A program made the position numbers and the translations under genes. 64,000 nucleotides of DNA, from the NCBI GenBank assembly GCA_914767715.1, contig OU612072.1:10046001-10110000 (forward strand), written 5' to 3'. Of the stretch, positions 35,574-50,300 are shown in pieces. Source of the stretch: Membranipora membranacea. Lineage: Eukaryota > Bryozoa > Gymnolaemata > Cheilostomatida > Membraniporidae. Each line of letters starts with the position of its first letter. Within the stretch, counting starts at the first letter, position 1. The notes beneath the pieces were generated by a model. That model did not search any database. It had not been told where the DNA came from and saw only the letters and a program-made list of their open reading frames with translations.

Positions 35574-36278
35574 CTAAGCCCGCATATAGTTAGTAGCGGT
35601 AGCTTCTCCATGTGAACGTTTCAATGCCAAGTTATCCTGGAAATAATCAGGAATGAAAGAATGAATAGAACAGAGCATGCAAGCAAGCGAGCAAGGTACA
35701 AACAATTTGTTGCCCAGCAAACAAAATGACTAAGTGATTCTACCAATGCTATTTGCTCAAGAGAGAGGTATAATGTTTTGAATAACTACGTCTGGGCTGA
35801 GCTGGCAGCCATTGCTGATTTGGTGCTGGTACACTGGTTATCGTGAGCAGGTCCCTGCTGAAAAGGACTAAAAATAATAGCAGCCCTCTCTGGGTTTGTA
35901 CACCAAATATGCACAAAAAGATCCCCCTCCGTCTCTTCAATATAAAGAGGGGCTAGATTAGTACAGGCATAGGTATTTGGCGCGACTTGAGAACAATATG
36001 TAGCGCAGAGTACCTTTACTAAAGAGAGGATGACTCTCTCTGCACTTCCATGATAATATAAGTGTGGCTATAAATCTCACCTGCTTACTGATGTCATCAT
36101 CATGATTATGGATATTTTGACAGCTTCCAGATATAAGCAGCCAGATGAGAGCACCTGCCTCTAGTATTATGATAATTAGCAGTGTTAATAGTACAATATA
36201 TCTGATAACTTCTGCGTTCCTTTTGCTCCTGTGATTCTGCTTGCTCGATTCACAGCAACAGATATTCTCATTTGCCAT
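35574..36278 (-). CDS. Small type II membrane protein, copy C (86 aa, truncated)
   Basis: Exon 1 (36081-36278) is intact and almost identical to copies A and B. In exon 2 (35574-35636) the conserved GTT AAG has become GCT TAG, ending the protein after NYMRA, so the cysteine tail is lost. Downstream of the stop the same frame stays open for 35 more codons but has diverged (it keeps only one of the three tail cysteines), and AATAAA is changed to AATTAA. Either a decaying copy or a form lacking the C-terminal outer tail. The membrane span and N-terminus are unchanged. Confidence 0.5.
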
Positions 36279-36429
36279 GTTTGAGAGTATCAGGTTTCTA
36301 GCCGATTTGTACAGTGTGCCTTTTACTGTGTCACAGTCAAACTGATAGTTTTCTGATTAGACTTCAACTCTCTATTGGCTGTCAAAATTCGCGGAAGCGA
36401 TTAAATAGCTTAAAATCAAGTTAGTTTAA

Positions 36430-37140
36430 AGGAGGGGTACGGGTCAGATTCACTTTCTCCCATTGATAGGTTGATAGAACACCCAATTCCGATTATGTAA
36501 ATGTGCTCCGATTTGGCGCCAAATACATCATAACAATTTGTTTACATTTATAAGCAAGAATATGATGTCATATGTAGGACTCTCATAAACAGTGCCCTAT
36601 CAATCAATAATGACTGATTTACATTTAGCGATTTTTCTCAGTAAATATTTAGTATTTTTGAAAATCATTATAGCTACACATTCCACAACGATATTACACT
36701 CTGCTGATGTAGTTTTGAAACCTAATTTTCTTTTTTAAGAAGAAAGTTGGATGTAATAAAGTGTAGGAATACAATAATTTTCAGTTCAGTTTATAGTTTA
36801 TTAAAGTAAATTACCGTGTCACAATGTGTGTCAAAGCAGGTGCACTGCATGATATTGATTTTCTAATGAAATATAAATCAATAGATCATTAATCATCATG
36901 ATTTACGCTATTAAATATGGCTCAATGTAGCCTGTCTTGACAAGACATGCTATGCTCCGTGTAATTAGCGTGATCTCATAAGTTCTTAGGATTTAATTTT
37001 GAGCATAGCAAATTGGTAAAAGTAAGTCTCATAAAAAATTGTTTGGTCCATATTATTACTCCCCGCACAAGTAAATCCCTGTAAATAGACTACCAAGTAT
37101 CTACATCAATGCTGGATCTGAATTACACTCCATCTTTAAG
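36430..37140. other. Unique segment inside unit 2, no gene recognised
   Basis: It has no counterpart in unit 1. AT-rich, with no supported exon or terminal repeats. It separates copy C's upstream flank from the unit tail. Confidence 0.5.
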
Positions 37141-39118
37141 CCTATGATGGTTGTCTTAGAGCATTGGTGGTTTTTGTAGTGAATATATAAAATGTTTCCA
37201 TTGGTAGTGTCATAATCATGCAGTTGATTAATGTAAATCCATTTTTGAATGAAGTAAGCTGGTCAACATTGCACCAAACAGTTAAAATTAGGTGGACACT
37301 TAATACCACAAAGATCACTAGTCTGTGCCTTTCACCATCAGACAACTGCCTGACTCATGCATACGTTATAGAATGTCCTGATGCCAGTCGTGTAACCAAC
37401 TATTTGTTGTCCCCAGTGTTTAACAATGTAACAAAAAGCCATCATGCTTTTTTTTAATTAATGAGCGCAAATAGGAGGCTTGACAAGCCTACTATTATTG
37501 TCAATGTTTAGGTTTGTGAGGCCTTGTTATAAAATATGATCTCACCACATCCTCCAGATACCAATCTACTACTACCACCCTCCCTGCTACTACTATCACT
37601 ATACGATTACGGTTGACTTAAGATTTACGGTGTGTATGGAGTTGTGCCCCCTTTTTTCCAGAGGAGACAAGTCAAGATCATTTGGTTGTCTTTTTTAAGG
37701 TTTTTCTCAACACATCATCATCATGTTGATCCAAGTTCTATATCATACACAGGATGTTCTAATTTATATGTATATATATATATGTATTTATATATGAACA
37801 TTATATATAAATACATATAATTGCATTTTTAGTTCAGCAAGGCTGAGTATTACTCTGATAACTTGAATTTTTTGGCGGTGGGTAGACAGGTAGGCAGACA
37901 GATATGGGAGGAGAGGAACACTAACTGATCACCTGATCAGACATGCTCATCAAGAGCGGTTTAATCAATATTTGCATTTACTCATTAGGAAACAAACATT
38001 TTAATTTATTGCATGGTAATAGAAATATTACTACATATTGTCTGAAAGGAAACAATTGGAGGGAAAAAGGACCGAGATAATATATCAGTTTACCGGTGAG
38101 TAAAAATATTGATAAATTAAAGCTAGCGTGAAGTTATAGAAAGTTATGGGTTGAATTTAAATTACAACAGACTTAATTTTGGCTAGCTGAGAGTAGTTGT
38201 AAATGTTAGCTAACCCTTAACTTCATTACTTTTACTTAGATAAACGAGATAGGCACTTTGGTTTTCTTCAATCCTGCTCAACATTGCACACCTATACCCT
38301 AACAGTTCGTCTTCAGCCTCTTTTAAATTTTCATCTGATTACAAAGTGAAAATTTCGTTCACAAAGTTAAAACAATTACACCAAACATGTCATTCTTTGT
38401 TGAAATTATTTCCGATATAAATGCGTTCTCATGCTAAAAATGATTTACAATAATACTGATGGATCTAGTGTGAATATTTTTTCTTTCATCATTACCTCTT
38501 CACTGCACATTGAGTGATAATTAATATGGCTAGTTGATATTTTCTTGATAAAGAAAACGATAGCCCATCCTCATCGTGTCTGGAAGTGATACAGTCATAC
38601 AATATAACCCAGCATTGTTCTACAGCCGCTTTGTTGTTTTGCAAAACGCAAACAGTGCAGCATAAAAATCTAGTTTCGCTTCCTATCACGTACCTTTGGT
38701 TTTGCCTGTTTATAAACCTTTGTCAGACCTGAGCAATAACATGTTTACTTATCTATGCTTTCCAGCAATAAAGAACCCACACACATTACCTGTGTTTTCA
38801 AATATTTTAAAGAACAGAGGGAGGGAATGGAAGCCACTCAGACAACGCATCTAAAAGTTTATAAACTAAAACTCATTTCCCTAAAACTGTGCCGTGATTG
38901 TAATGAGTAATCTTGTTAAGGTAAAAAAGTCATCCGATTTTTTATAAGCGACCTCCACGGGTCCTTTCAAGTCTTTTAACAAGTGATACTATAATTCTAA
39001 ATGTCAACAAAGCAGTCAAAAGACTTGTTAGAACAAATTGAAAACAAACTGCTACCTCGTATTTAGCTTACAAAAAGTGTGTTTTATTAAATTTCAATGT
39101 TGGCAAACACTTTGATTG
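37140..39118. other. Tail of duplication unit 2, no gene recognised
   Basis: Counterpart of 28030-29867, more diverged. It includes small indels and about 250 extra bases near 37955-38160. Confidence 0.5.
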
Positions 39119-39907
39119 TTTGGTTGTGTGTTTAGGAGACACTGTTTTTTGAATGCATGTTACTTTTGCTTAATTAAACCTGAATACAAAATTACGCTCT
39201 GGCATTGTCTGCCTTATTCTGCATTGACAAAATCTGTGCATATTTGTACGCATTTAACTTCTGTGACTGAGTGCAAAGAATTAAAGTGTTCACATAGGAG
39301 TGTAAGTTTGTGATATTTTCACACCAGACCTCTCTCATCACACTAACTGTTGTGATTTTCAAATCTTCAAGTTCCGGATGGTCGTTGTAGAATCGAGCTC
39401 ATGTAGCAGTTGTCAGTGAAGGTTTTATTGCTCTACATACCTTTTGGTAAGTGGATTCTGTAATTGTCACTTTGCAAGTTACAATTTTATCCAATTATGA
39501 GGAAAATACTTACTAATAATATTTTGGGCACTTAAATGATATACATCTTCAGTGTGGCGATTTCACTGACAGAGGACTTGTTTGAGTGTCTACTAGCAAC
39601 CCAGTGGATTGCCTGTTAGTAACTCAAATGACAGCAACAAAAGTGAAAATGTATGTAAGTGCTCATCGTGCTGTTTATCTTGTCAGCCAAATGTGACCAT
39701 GCATGTTTTTAGCATTTCAAAGACTGCTAACAAAACTAGGCCGAACATCTAATCAACCTTGTCACTGTTTCTAGCTAACATTTAGTTCTCTAGGTTATAT
39801 TGGGACTGTCTGATTTTAAAAGTTATCTTCGCCTTATATCCAACAGTTCATTGACCAACATGTCATTGATATTTATGTTTATACTTTAAGCTAGAGACTG
39901 CTGTAAA
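39119..39907. other. 5' flank of the CH-SAM gene
   Basis: No coding exon is seen. It probably contains the promoter and 5' UTR. An in-frame TAA at 39887-39889 precedes the chosen start codon. Confidence 0.4.
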
Positions 39908-42900
39908 ATGTCAACTCTTTCAGCCTCATGCCGACACTCCAGTCGTCTGCCGATTGTTGAAGTGAAACCGATCAAAGACATAGCGTCAACTGCTAACAGA
40001 TTGCTAATTGTCTCTCCTGCGATTAAGCCTGGAGCAGTAAGAGCTCCATGCACAGAGCTAAATACGAACAGTGGACCTAGAACAGGGGATAGATCGCCTA
40101 TAAGGATATATCAGACAAGGGATGATAACTCCCAGGATACTCAAATCAATACTAGGGCTGATGAACAGATCAAAATGAAGGTAGGTGGTACAAACCCAAA
40201 TAGTAACGTTGCCCCTAGCCAGTGTTGAAAGGTCCAATGCTATAGTGCAAACAAAATGTCCTCAGACTTTCCTAACTCTATCCAAATAAAATTCTGTGTT
40301 ATAATTACTAGTATGTAAACCACTTTGATTTGAGATTAATGTCCCTTATTTTTTGGCCAAGTCTAAGTCTAAGTCGTCATTGCGGAGAGGGTAACCCTTT
40401 AGGGTACAGGTACAGGGACCCATGGTACTCAAGCCGCACCCTATATCCTTGCCTGGCTACTCTTTTTATCAAAGAGGCGGAGGGGGATCTTTTTACTGCA
40501 TGTGGGGTGTGCAACACACAGTGGACCTCCGATATTTTTAGTCCCGTTCCGCAAGGACCTGGCTAGGATGAATAGCGCCAGTACCAAATCAGAAATGACT
40601 CCCAGTGCCAGGAATTTAATCTGGACCTCACAGATCACAAATTCGCACCCTTAACATTCAGACCACTCCTAACTCCTCCCAGTAGCCATAAAAGGAACAC
40701 ATTGACAGGCATAATTCCCCTTACTCAATCAAACCGCTGTGAGAAGGAAACACTGACGATGCCACTATTTATGAACTTAAAAGTCAATAGATAGCATATT
40801 TGAACTTAAATGCTGTCCTCCTCCTGAATAAACAAAGTTATGTGAAAATATTATTTTGTAACCTAGCCTTTTTCCTTTCACTCCAGACGCTACCAAGGTC
40901 AGCAAAGCTACTTGAAGGTAACTCGACACAGACCTTATCCCGCATTCCTCGTCCGAGACATCTAAAGACCACTATCATATCACTGGATACCTCTTACGAT
41001 AGAGGTGTTACTTCACCAAGGGATGCAAAATCTACGAACTCCTCTACAGCAACAACACCGAGAAATAGGAAGACTGGCGCACCTCTAGGTGAACTAGATA
41101 GAAAGTGGGCTCTGCAGCAATGTGAGGTAAATATTATATTGTTGACAAAGGATTAAAAGGTTCAGATCCAAGCAGCCAGCTGAGGAGTCTTTCAATTTGA
41201 AAGTGTGATGCCTTACCAAAGCAAGTTATCACTCACTTGAGCTTTCAATGAGGCAAATTCGTTCCTAAACGGCTCAGTCAGAATGTGTATAGTTCCATCA
41301 ATGAGCAGATTTGAAAGCGAGAGCCTAGCAGGTATCGTTTTCTCCCTCTTGAGCTAACAGACTGCGATTTTGGCTGTTTCCAATATGAAATACCGCTGAC
41401 AAGCTAAACAGATAGGTCTATTGTTATTCTATCTTCAGTTGAAATTTTTGTTTAGTCAGGAGGAGGCAACTCCAAATGCTTTAAGGTTGCACCGCAATAA
41501 CTACAAGAAAATATTTAATTTAAGGCTTCATGGACATCTGAAGACATCAAAATCACCATTTGAAGGTGGCTGTAGATTGCAGCATTGGGATAAAGAGAGT
41601 TACATGAAGTTACATGGTGTGAATATTATCAGCCAAACTTTCCCGAACCTGGATTTTCCCTACTCCTCCAAGCTCCTGATTAACAGTCCCCCACACTCTC
41701 TTTATCTCTCTCTCCTGCCTGAGAGCGGGTCTGTGAACAAGGGACAATGTTAATTAAAATTGTTATATCAGATATAAAATAACCTCAATAGGAGGTCGGG
41801 AGAATAATTAACAATAATTATACCAACAATTATAAACATAAATACTCTCCATCGACAGGATCTAACTACTTGGACAAGAGACACACTGAAGATGCGTAAC
41901 ATGAAGCTGAGTACTGATCTAAGGAAGGCTGTTAGTGATGGAGTTACCCTTCCTACCTTAGTGGATATAACTTGTAAGTCTATGTTATTGAAGAAAAGCC
42001 GTCTTGATCCAACATGTCGGGCATGTAATTTACGGCTAGCTAACATTACACAAACGCATTACTTTGTTAAAACATCCCATCTTAGCTAGCATATACATTT
42101 AGTCTTCCTTACATTAGCTAAACCAAGCTCTATTTTATAGTCAGTCCTCTAGGATAGCTGTGAAGAAGTACCACATTACAGCCAGTCTCATTGAAGGGTC
42201 ATTTTGCCGGGCGCACTTGTCACAAGAAAAAAGTGTTTGCCATATGTAACACTTATATCTTGTTTGCATTATAAATCCCCCGAACGCAACAGCAAAAATA
42301 AATAACGCTGGAGCACACAATTCATTCTAAATAATTAAAAAATAATTCTACTAGATAAGGCACACACCAAGCCAAATTTTGATCGATAAAATTATTAACC
42401 TCATGTCTGGAATACTATTTTTTGTTGAAGCGGAAATTCAATTATTTATCAAAGTTTGGCTGATCGTTTGAGCGTCACAGCCGCTCTATCACTTATATTG
42501 ATTTTCTCATGTTGAACTGTGAAGTCAAAACTGATTTTTTATGCGATCCAATGCGTTTATCAAATGCAACAATCCCCAGGAGACTTGCGCTTTTTCAAAA
42601 AATGACAATCAAGGCCAAACAACACTGCATAGCTTGTGAGTCTGTGGACAGAGATTGTTGATAGAATATTCTGTCTGACTCATACCACAGACACAAACAG
42701 TTTATAACCTGGCTTACATTTTAAATCGCTATTTCAAAATCCATAAAAAGATATGGTAACTGTTGGTGAGTTGTAGATGGAACAGATTTAACTTCTCAGC
42801 TTAACCTCATAACGCAATCTGAGAGTGAAGATAATTTGACGGAAGATGAGATCATAGAAAATTTGAGTCGCTGTTTGAAGGAGATAAAACTGAGAGCAGC

Positions 42901-45900
42901 CGATGACATATCGGATATCAAACCGCTTGGTGAGTTTGCTGCCTCGACTTATCTTTCCATGAAAGCGGAAAGTTACAAGAGCAACTTTGTCTTTTATTTC
43001 ATCTTACCATCTTCACTTTGTATTTTCCTTGGCTTTTTGTTCTTATAGCTCTAACAGTTCGCGTAGCTTCACTCAGACTTATAATTGTAATGCTGGTTTT
43101 CAGAACAACGCCGGACTTAGAATTGTATCGCATCAATTTGCCACCCATGATATGGTTGTCATGTCTGACGAACAGAAACTATACCATCTAAACTTAACCT
43201 AAGAGGCTTTGTTAAAATAGAATGAATTTCCGACTTGTAGAAACTACCCAAGGACCCTACATGTTTTGGTACCATAAATTTGGTGAAAAGGTTTTTACTT
43301 ATATTATTTCAAAGCGTTGATTGTGTGTTTTACAGATTTGAGGATCGGTGATCTCAAGTCCATTCTTATCACGCTGACAATACTGAAATCAGAAATGGGT
43401 CAGGTAAGACTAATCATCTATCCGATCTATCTTATGTTCCTCATGATTATTGTTTTTAGGTACCAACGATCAGCTTAAATGGGTAGATGACAAATGATTT
43501 CTTCATTTAACGCAATTTATTATTGTCTTCAAGCATTACGGGAATGTTTTTAGCGGTACCGTAGGAATTACAAGCTAAACACTAGTTATTATATTTCTTA
43601 TTTCAGGAGAAAAGCAAGCTAGCTCAAAGTAAATCAACAAAAGGAGATCAACAAAAACTTCTGACACGGGGTGATAGCAAAGCAAGGGAGACAACACCAA
43701 AAATCAATAACGCAATAAACATCCAGGCAGAAGAAAACAATAACAAACCACACAAGAGGAAATCTGCATCGCAGGAAATCAATGATAGCAGTATACAGAA
43801 AATAAAAGTTAAGCCTGAACTTCCTCCCAGGGGAGTTAACCAGGGAAATTATCAACACAAACCACAGGTAACAAATTCAAATGAGACTCAAATCAACGCA
43901 TTTAAATATAAAGGCTGCAATGTGCACAGATCGAACATACACAGAGACATAGCACCAATCAGGATCGTTGCATGGATGATTGCTCCCACTTCCCAAAGTA
44001 GGAGCGGGCTCAATAATTTTAGACAAGATGCCAGTTGCGACACAATATGGGAACTATTGATAAGATGCCCACTACTACCTTATCTTCTAATGCGATGGCA
44101 CATTGTCCAAATTAAAAGGTTGTTGTCTGCACTTTAACCAAGGGCATGCAACTTCTTGTATGAGTAGCTTCTCACTTTGTAGGAAGATCACTTTATACAA
44201 AATTTCAGCCACACTATGCAGATTTAACAACATTGCTGTCTATTTGAACAAACCTGAAGTGTGAGATAACTATAACCAAGCAGTATGAGTGACAAACTTC
44301 GTACCCACTCCCTCAATTGTTTTGGAAGTCTTCTTAAATATACAAATGTATGGTTTTACTTGCTTACCTTGAAATCAATATTTTGATATTATCAGTCTGA
44401 GTATTATTATGCAGGCCTTACTGACAACATTTCAGCAGCCACTTGCATCATATGACACACCGAGACACAGCCTGCACAGTAAGCAGAGAAGATTCGGAGG
44501 ACTGAAACAAGCCTCCTCACTAGATTGTCTGGATGAGAGGATACCGCAAGACGATCTAGTTACACAGAGTCTCAACATTAACAATCCGGCAGCTTTCAAT
44601 GATGGAGATCTTTTGACGAGGAGTTTGGACAGCTTCCAAGGTCGAAGGTCACTGAGCAGTGTCAGCATTAATGTGGATAGCGGGGAGAAGGTAAGAAAAG
44701 AGAAAATGTACATTAAACCTAAGTTTTCTCAATTAGTTATCTATACAACCAGAAAAAATGTCAATGTGTCTATGCAGAAAAAGGTTTTCCCCTCCGATCC
44801 TGACACATATTATTTCTTTTTCATCTTTTAACCTTCGCTGAAGTTTGGAATGTTCGCCAACAGATATTCCGGTTTATTTCAAAATATGGACATAAAATGC
44901 GATGCAGCCGAACTGGCTGAATTAAGATAATAGATGCCGCAGCCGCCCATCCTTTGCTCACATGGTATAATTATTGCGTAATGATTTGAGACATCTGACA
45001 GGCGACCTGACAGGCGACAGAATATGCTCTGAGCAATTATTACACACTTCATATATTGATGAAACAATAATTGGTATCTGAATCATCGATCTAAGGGTGC
45101 CTTTTTCATCCCCATGTGTTTCCAGGTTGTTTTAGAAACTAACCAATCACATGCCGAAACTTACTGAAACTATAAGAAAAATAGCAAATCATAGGCCGCT
45201 TGCAAGAATATTGACCTGGAATAAAATGGTTTACATCTAGATGGCTCATTGGAAAATGGCATAACTCGGGTCTAACACTTGATAATATTTAATTACGGGG
45301 CTTCGCTGCTGATGATGATGGTTGCGTTAATTCACACCCTGCACTTGGCCCATACAACCATTAGCATCTCAAACATAAGGAGGGAATACTTATTATTTCG
45401 CATTGATAATCTTTGATACACAGTAAGATTTTTCACACCCTGCTGAGAGTTTGCTCACTTGATCAAAACATGAGCACCTTCGAAATCTGAATTATATACT
45501 TTATAGCTGGGTTGGTGCATATTTTATTAATGTATAGGTCAATAGGTCGAGTAACAAGGTAAGTTACTTCGTCATTTTTCATCATACGTTTTTTTTATTC
45601 AATTTGGGGGAGACCAATCAGAAACTCTTCTTTTTTTAACATCCAAAATCAACAGACACAAGCTGGGCGGAAATTAAAACTTGTTATAGCAGAAAAGAGT
45701 TGAGAAAAGTTTATTTCCATGCTACTGCTTTACTACAACACCAAGATCGATTTAGACCGTTTTAGTTTCTGACATCATATTTGTTGAGAGATATCTTGAT
45801 AGAGTTTGACAGCATCACATGACATTACAGTGCTGCGAGATGTGTCGTCTGTCATCGATGTGAATTTTAGATTGCGTGAAATGTTTTACATTATTACAGG

Positions 45901-47338
45901 AATACGATTTTGACACAGACTTACCTGCACTAACAGTCTCTCCCACCTTACCGGAGCCTAGTTTTACCAATGGATCAGCCTCTAATGAGCACATACTCAC
46001 AGTAGATGTGACACCATCAGCCCCTACACAGGACCAGACTAACATGTATTCAGCAAGTAAATACACGATAAATCACTCTAATCAAGGATCTGCTTTCCAC
46101 AAACCATCGGCTGTCGGCCTAGAGGGAGATGTGCCTCACAACATGCATAAAAGCAAGGTATATAAGCAACATTTGCCCATTCTGATTCCAGGCATATTAT
46201 TAATTGATTAATTTCAGACACCACTTTTTCATTTTGCCCCATCCCTCCTGTACCAACAAAGTCTTCAAGACATGTTTTTTTCATAGCAATTTGGACCCGA
46301 CCCTGACTGAGATGTTGTCTGAAATTTACCATTTAGGGATAAATGTGATAACAATCAGAAAAAAAGTGCTTCGCTGGATGGTTGGTTGGTTGGTTTATTT
46401 TGTCACAAACATAAGGTATGCTGCGAGATTGAGTGTTTATACTGTTACATGAGTAGGGAATACCAAAAAGAAACATAAACAAAATGAGTAAAGTAAAGTC
46501 TGACTTCTAGTGGATTAAAAAATATCTTGCAATATCAAAATCAAGTGTCTGAGGAATGAGTCTTTACCCCAGGCAGTTCTGTATTTAAGGCTGCGATATC
46601 TGCCTGAGGGGAGTTTCTCAAGAAAATTGTTTAAAAAATGTTCGTCATCATGTATTATCTGCAGGGCTAGGTTCTTTGTACGTTTTGATATGACTGAATC
46701 TAGGTCCCCAATATCAAGACCTAGTCTGTCGCCTTGCTTAAAAAACTTTCTCAGAGCTTTCTTGTCTCGTGAATAAATACTAGTGAACAAAATAGGTAGG
46801 CAGTAGGTTAGAATGGATACAATAAAACTTTTAAATAACATGCAGGCTAAAGGCTTTGTACTCTGATAATTAAAGGTTCTGATGACAAACATTCTCTGAT
46901 TTGCTTTGGATACAACATTATTGACATGATCTTCGAAACGTAATTTGTTATCAAAGAGAATTCCCAAATATTTAACATTGTCACAAAAATCTATTTTTAC
47001 ACCATTTAATTCTAGAGTAGGACTGTCAGGTTTATCTCTCTTAGTGGAGAAAAGCATCTCTTAGGTTTTAGAAGGATTAAGTAATAAGTCGAGTTCTTTG
47101 CATAGACCAGAGATTCTATTGATCTCATTAAAATAATTAGACAAGTCATTATTATCAGAGATGCAACCAACAATACAAGTGTCATCAGCAAATTCCAGGA
47201 ATTCCAGGATTGCACATCCTTTGTAAAATTTACTTAAACTAGGGCCGTAGCGTAGGGGTAATGGTAGGGGAGGCGAAAATACTTGAGGGCGTGCTGTAAC
47301 ACCTGTGGAGCCTGGGGAAAAGTCTAATTATAGTATAT

Positions 47339-47395
<57 letters not shown>

Positions 47396-50300
47396 GTACT
47401 ACGGGCCTGAAACTGATTATATGAACTAACCTTAAATTTACAGCATCACCCCAGTCACGGCGCGGCACTTCTTGTGAGAGGCCAACCATCAGGAGCCAGT
47501 AACCCGACTACTCCAGCTACACAGCCTGATTACGAGCGGATAAGGAATGGTCACCAACTACCTACTTCTACCAAGCAAAATAGTCAGCAGAAAACAGCTA
47601 CTAACTACTCAGAGCATCATAAGAATCCGCCACCCGCCTATCAGGTACACTTATAAATATTTAAACCTGGACAGGGTTAATATTAGCTACAGTTTAATTT
47701 AGCTAGGTAAGGGAATAGTCTGCTCTCAGTGACGTTTTGGAAAATGTAAGCAGTTTGCGGCCGCGGTTTCATTCTTTGTCACCTCTAAGGGCTTGTTGTG
47801 GCTTGGAGTCAGCTATATATAAGCTAGAACCAACTTTTTACCTTACTAAGGCGTTAGTTTGTATGAGGTGGAGTAAGTAAATCTTAGCTAGCCAAGGATG
47901 TCAATATGAAAAGCAGTATTGTGTACCATTTCTTCCTAGTATAAGAATATGATTATTTGACTTGTTACACTCTTGCTGTTTCTTCAAAGGCTAATGCCAA
48001 CCTGTAGTTTTTGGTTTCCAAAAATTCAGGGGCTTACACTAAGACATCTCGATCATTCTATATTTACAGCCGAGGGCAGGTTCAAGTAGTAGTCGAAAAT
48101 CCAGATACAAGTCTCAGTCTAGGCACACCAAACCTGACTCAGGACTAAATTCTCACGATAATGGCTCTTATCATAAGGACAACTACGAATACTATCGAGC
48201 TGAACCTCTGTACCCACCACAAGATAGCAGAGGCCAACCTAGTCCTCTGTATGGCAAGTCACAAGAAGCAGCGCTTAACAAAACTCAAACAGTTGATCAT
48301 ATCAAAGACGTTGGTAATAATTTCAGCTTGGTCCCAGTGAAAGATGTCGGTGGGCTGGTGGAAAATTACAGCAGGTCACCAAAAGTGGCAAAGAAACCCG
48401 GCACCAATCATCATAACAGCCCAACTGTAACAGAATCAACTTTTAATGGACACTCAAAAGCTCTCAATCAAAGCAAAACTGAAACTGATCACAGGAATTA
48501 TCTCCCAGGATCCCCGGTCGGATTCAGTATTATCTCCCCTGCCAGCAGTGAAACTCAAACATTATCAGCAGGATCAGACAACTCTCCAGGGGTTAGTGAC
48601 AGTTAAATATAAACATTATTGCGGTTGCAGCTATTTATGGGTTATTTGATAATGTTTAGCACGACATCTGGCTTCAACAGATTAAGACTAATGAATTATA
48701 TCAACAATTTTAGTACTCATTCTAGGGGCAGGGGGGGCTAGAGTAACTTTTATAGATCTGGCTACCCTAGTGAAAATGTTTTGACAGTTTTGAGCTTTCA
48801 GTTTATTTTGGCAAACACTAGCGAATTATGTTTGTAAAATTTGCATATTAAAAGCTCTCAAAACAATAAATAATAAACTACAATATTCATTTTATTAACA
48901 TAGGAACAAGATGGTCATGTTCTCGCCTCAGATTTAAAGTATGAAAACATCACTGAGGCTCAACTGAAACGTCTCTCAATGCCAACTGGATACCACTACA
49001 GCCAAAGCAATGGGCACAAACCTTCAAAACAAGCCGCCAGAAGAGACAAGTATAGCGATGAGGTAGATTTGGAGTTAGATAACCATGAGCATTACGATAT
49101 CCCAGCAGTACTTGGAGGAGGTCTAGAGAATGCTGGGATGGAAACATCTATATACGACAATAACAGGTACGGGGAATAGTACGATATATGCCAAATTTTT
49201 ATGTACTTCATTTTCTACTCACCGATGGTTGGCTTCTAAATTATATTATCCAAAGAACCAAGATCTATAGTTCACTAACCACTATGCGATATTCTAAATT
49301 ATTACGAAATTTGTCATTCAAATATCTCACCGATGAGAATTGTAGCTTGAGTTCAGTTTAGAAAGTTTGGAGGTGACTAAATTAAGTATAAGCTAGGGCT
49401 TTTTTAATGAACTTAGATAAGAATTGATATAAAGCAACAAGGTGGTGTAATTGCAAGCAAGCCATCGATTTAACTATTGATATTTGTGTGAAAAGGCAAG
49501 CTTTTCCTCCTGCAAAAGCTTTACTCTGCAAGAGTGAGTCCTCATCTCAATAACTGGAATTATGTTCTTCTTGTTTACAGACCGACAACTCCATCATTAC
49601 CAGTACTAACAGATAACACAGACATAGAGAGTGTGTCAGATGTGATACATAATGGAGTTCGCTATCAGCGCTCAGCCAGCGTCTGTGATAAAATGATGTT
49701 CACCAGTAAGTAAAGAAAGGCGATCTTTATTCGTAACCATGTTTATACTGGTAGTGGTATTCCATCATCAACCACATCCCCATAGTGGAAAATGGAACCC
49801 CACTAACACAACTCGGTCAGATTTAGAGCACACAAACTAAAAAGCCGCACCTCACACCATAGTCTCTGTTCTTTTCGATAATTAAAATTGACTTTGAATA
49901 TCTTGCAGAAGAGGGCAACAATCTACAGGATGGAGAGGAGTATGTTCTAGATGACCTTGACCAAGAGCTTACAGGTAACGGCAGAAAGGTTTCGCGGTTT
50001 TCTTAACAGCATCTCTTGATTGCGATCTCCACCATTTGTTATTGAATGGAGGAGATCGCAATTGTACATTTTCATGACATATCAATATAAATCCCGTTTG
50101 AAGTTTTTCCGGTTTTTTGATGACACATAATTTTAAAACACCAGTGGTGTGTTTTAAAATGGTGGGCTTAGCCTCTCAAATTATGCACGCAGAACTTCAG
50201 TCCCCTGATATCATATCAGAATAATCTGCTATATCTGCTGAATAATCGTTATTAATCCAAAGGTTTACAAACCGTTGATGTAACGCCTCTACAATGTGTT

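Larger units (their letters stand above)
29868..39118. repeat. Large tandem duplication, unit 2 (internally re-duplicated)
   Basis: It begins with the same ATTCTTTGTCATGCTTCAATATTG as unit 1, directly after the unit 1 end. It contains gene copy B and then, from a junction near 33940, a second partial duplication carrying the orphan exon and gene copy C. About 700 unrelated bases (36430-37140) follow, and then the unit tail. The homology ends at about 39118. Confidence 0.85.

Noticed and set aside
47333-47396. Regular repeats that might suggest a CRISPR-like array
   Set aside because: Simple hexamer microsatellite without spacers, in eukaryotic DNA.
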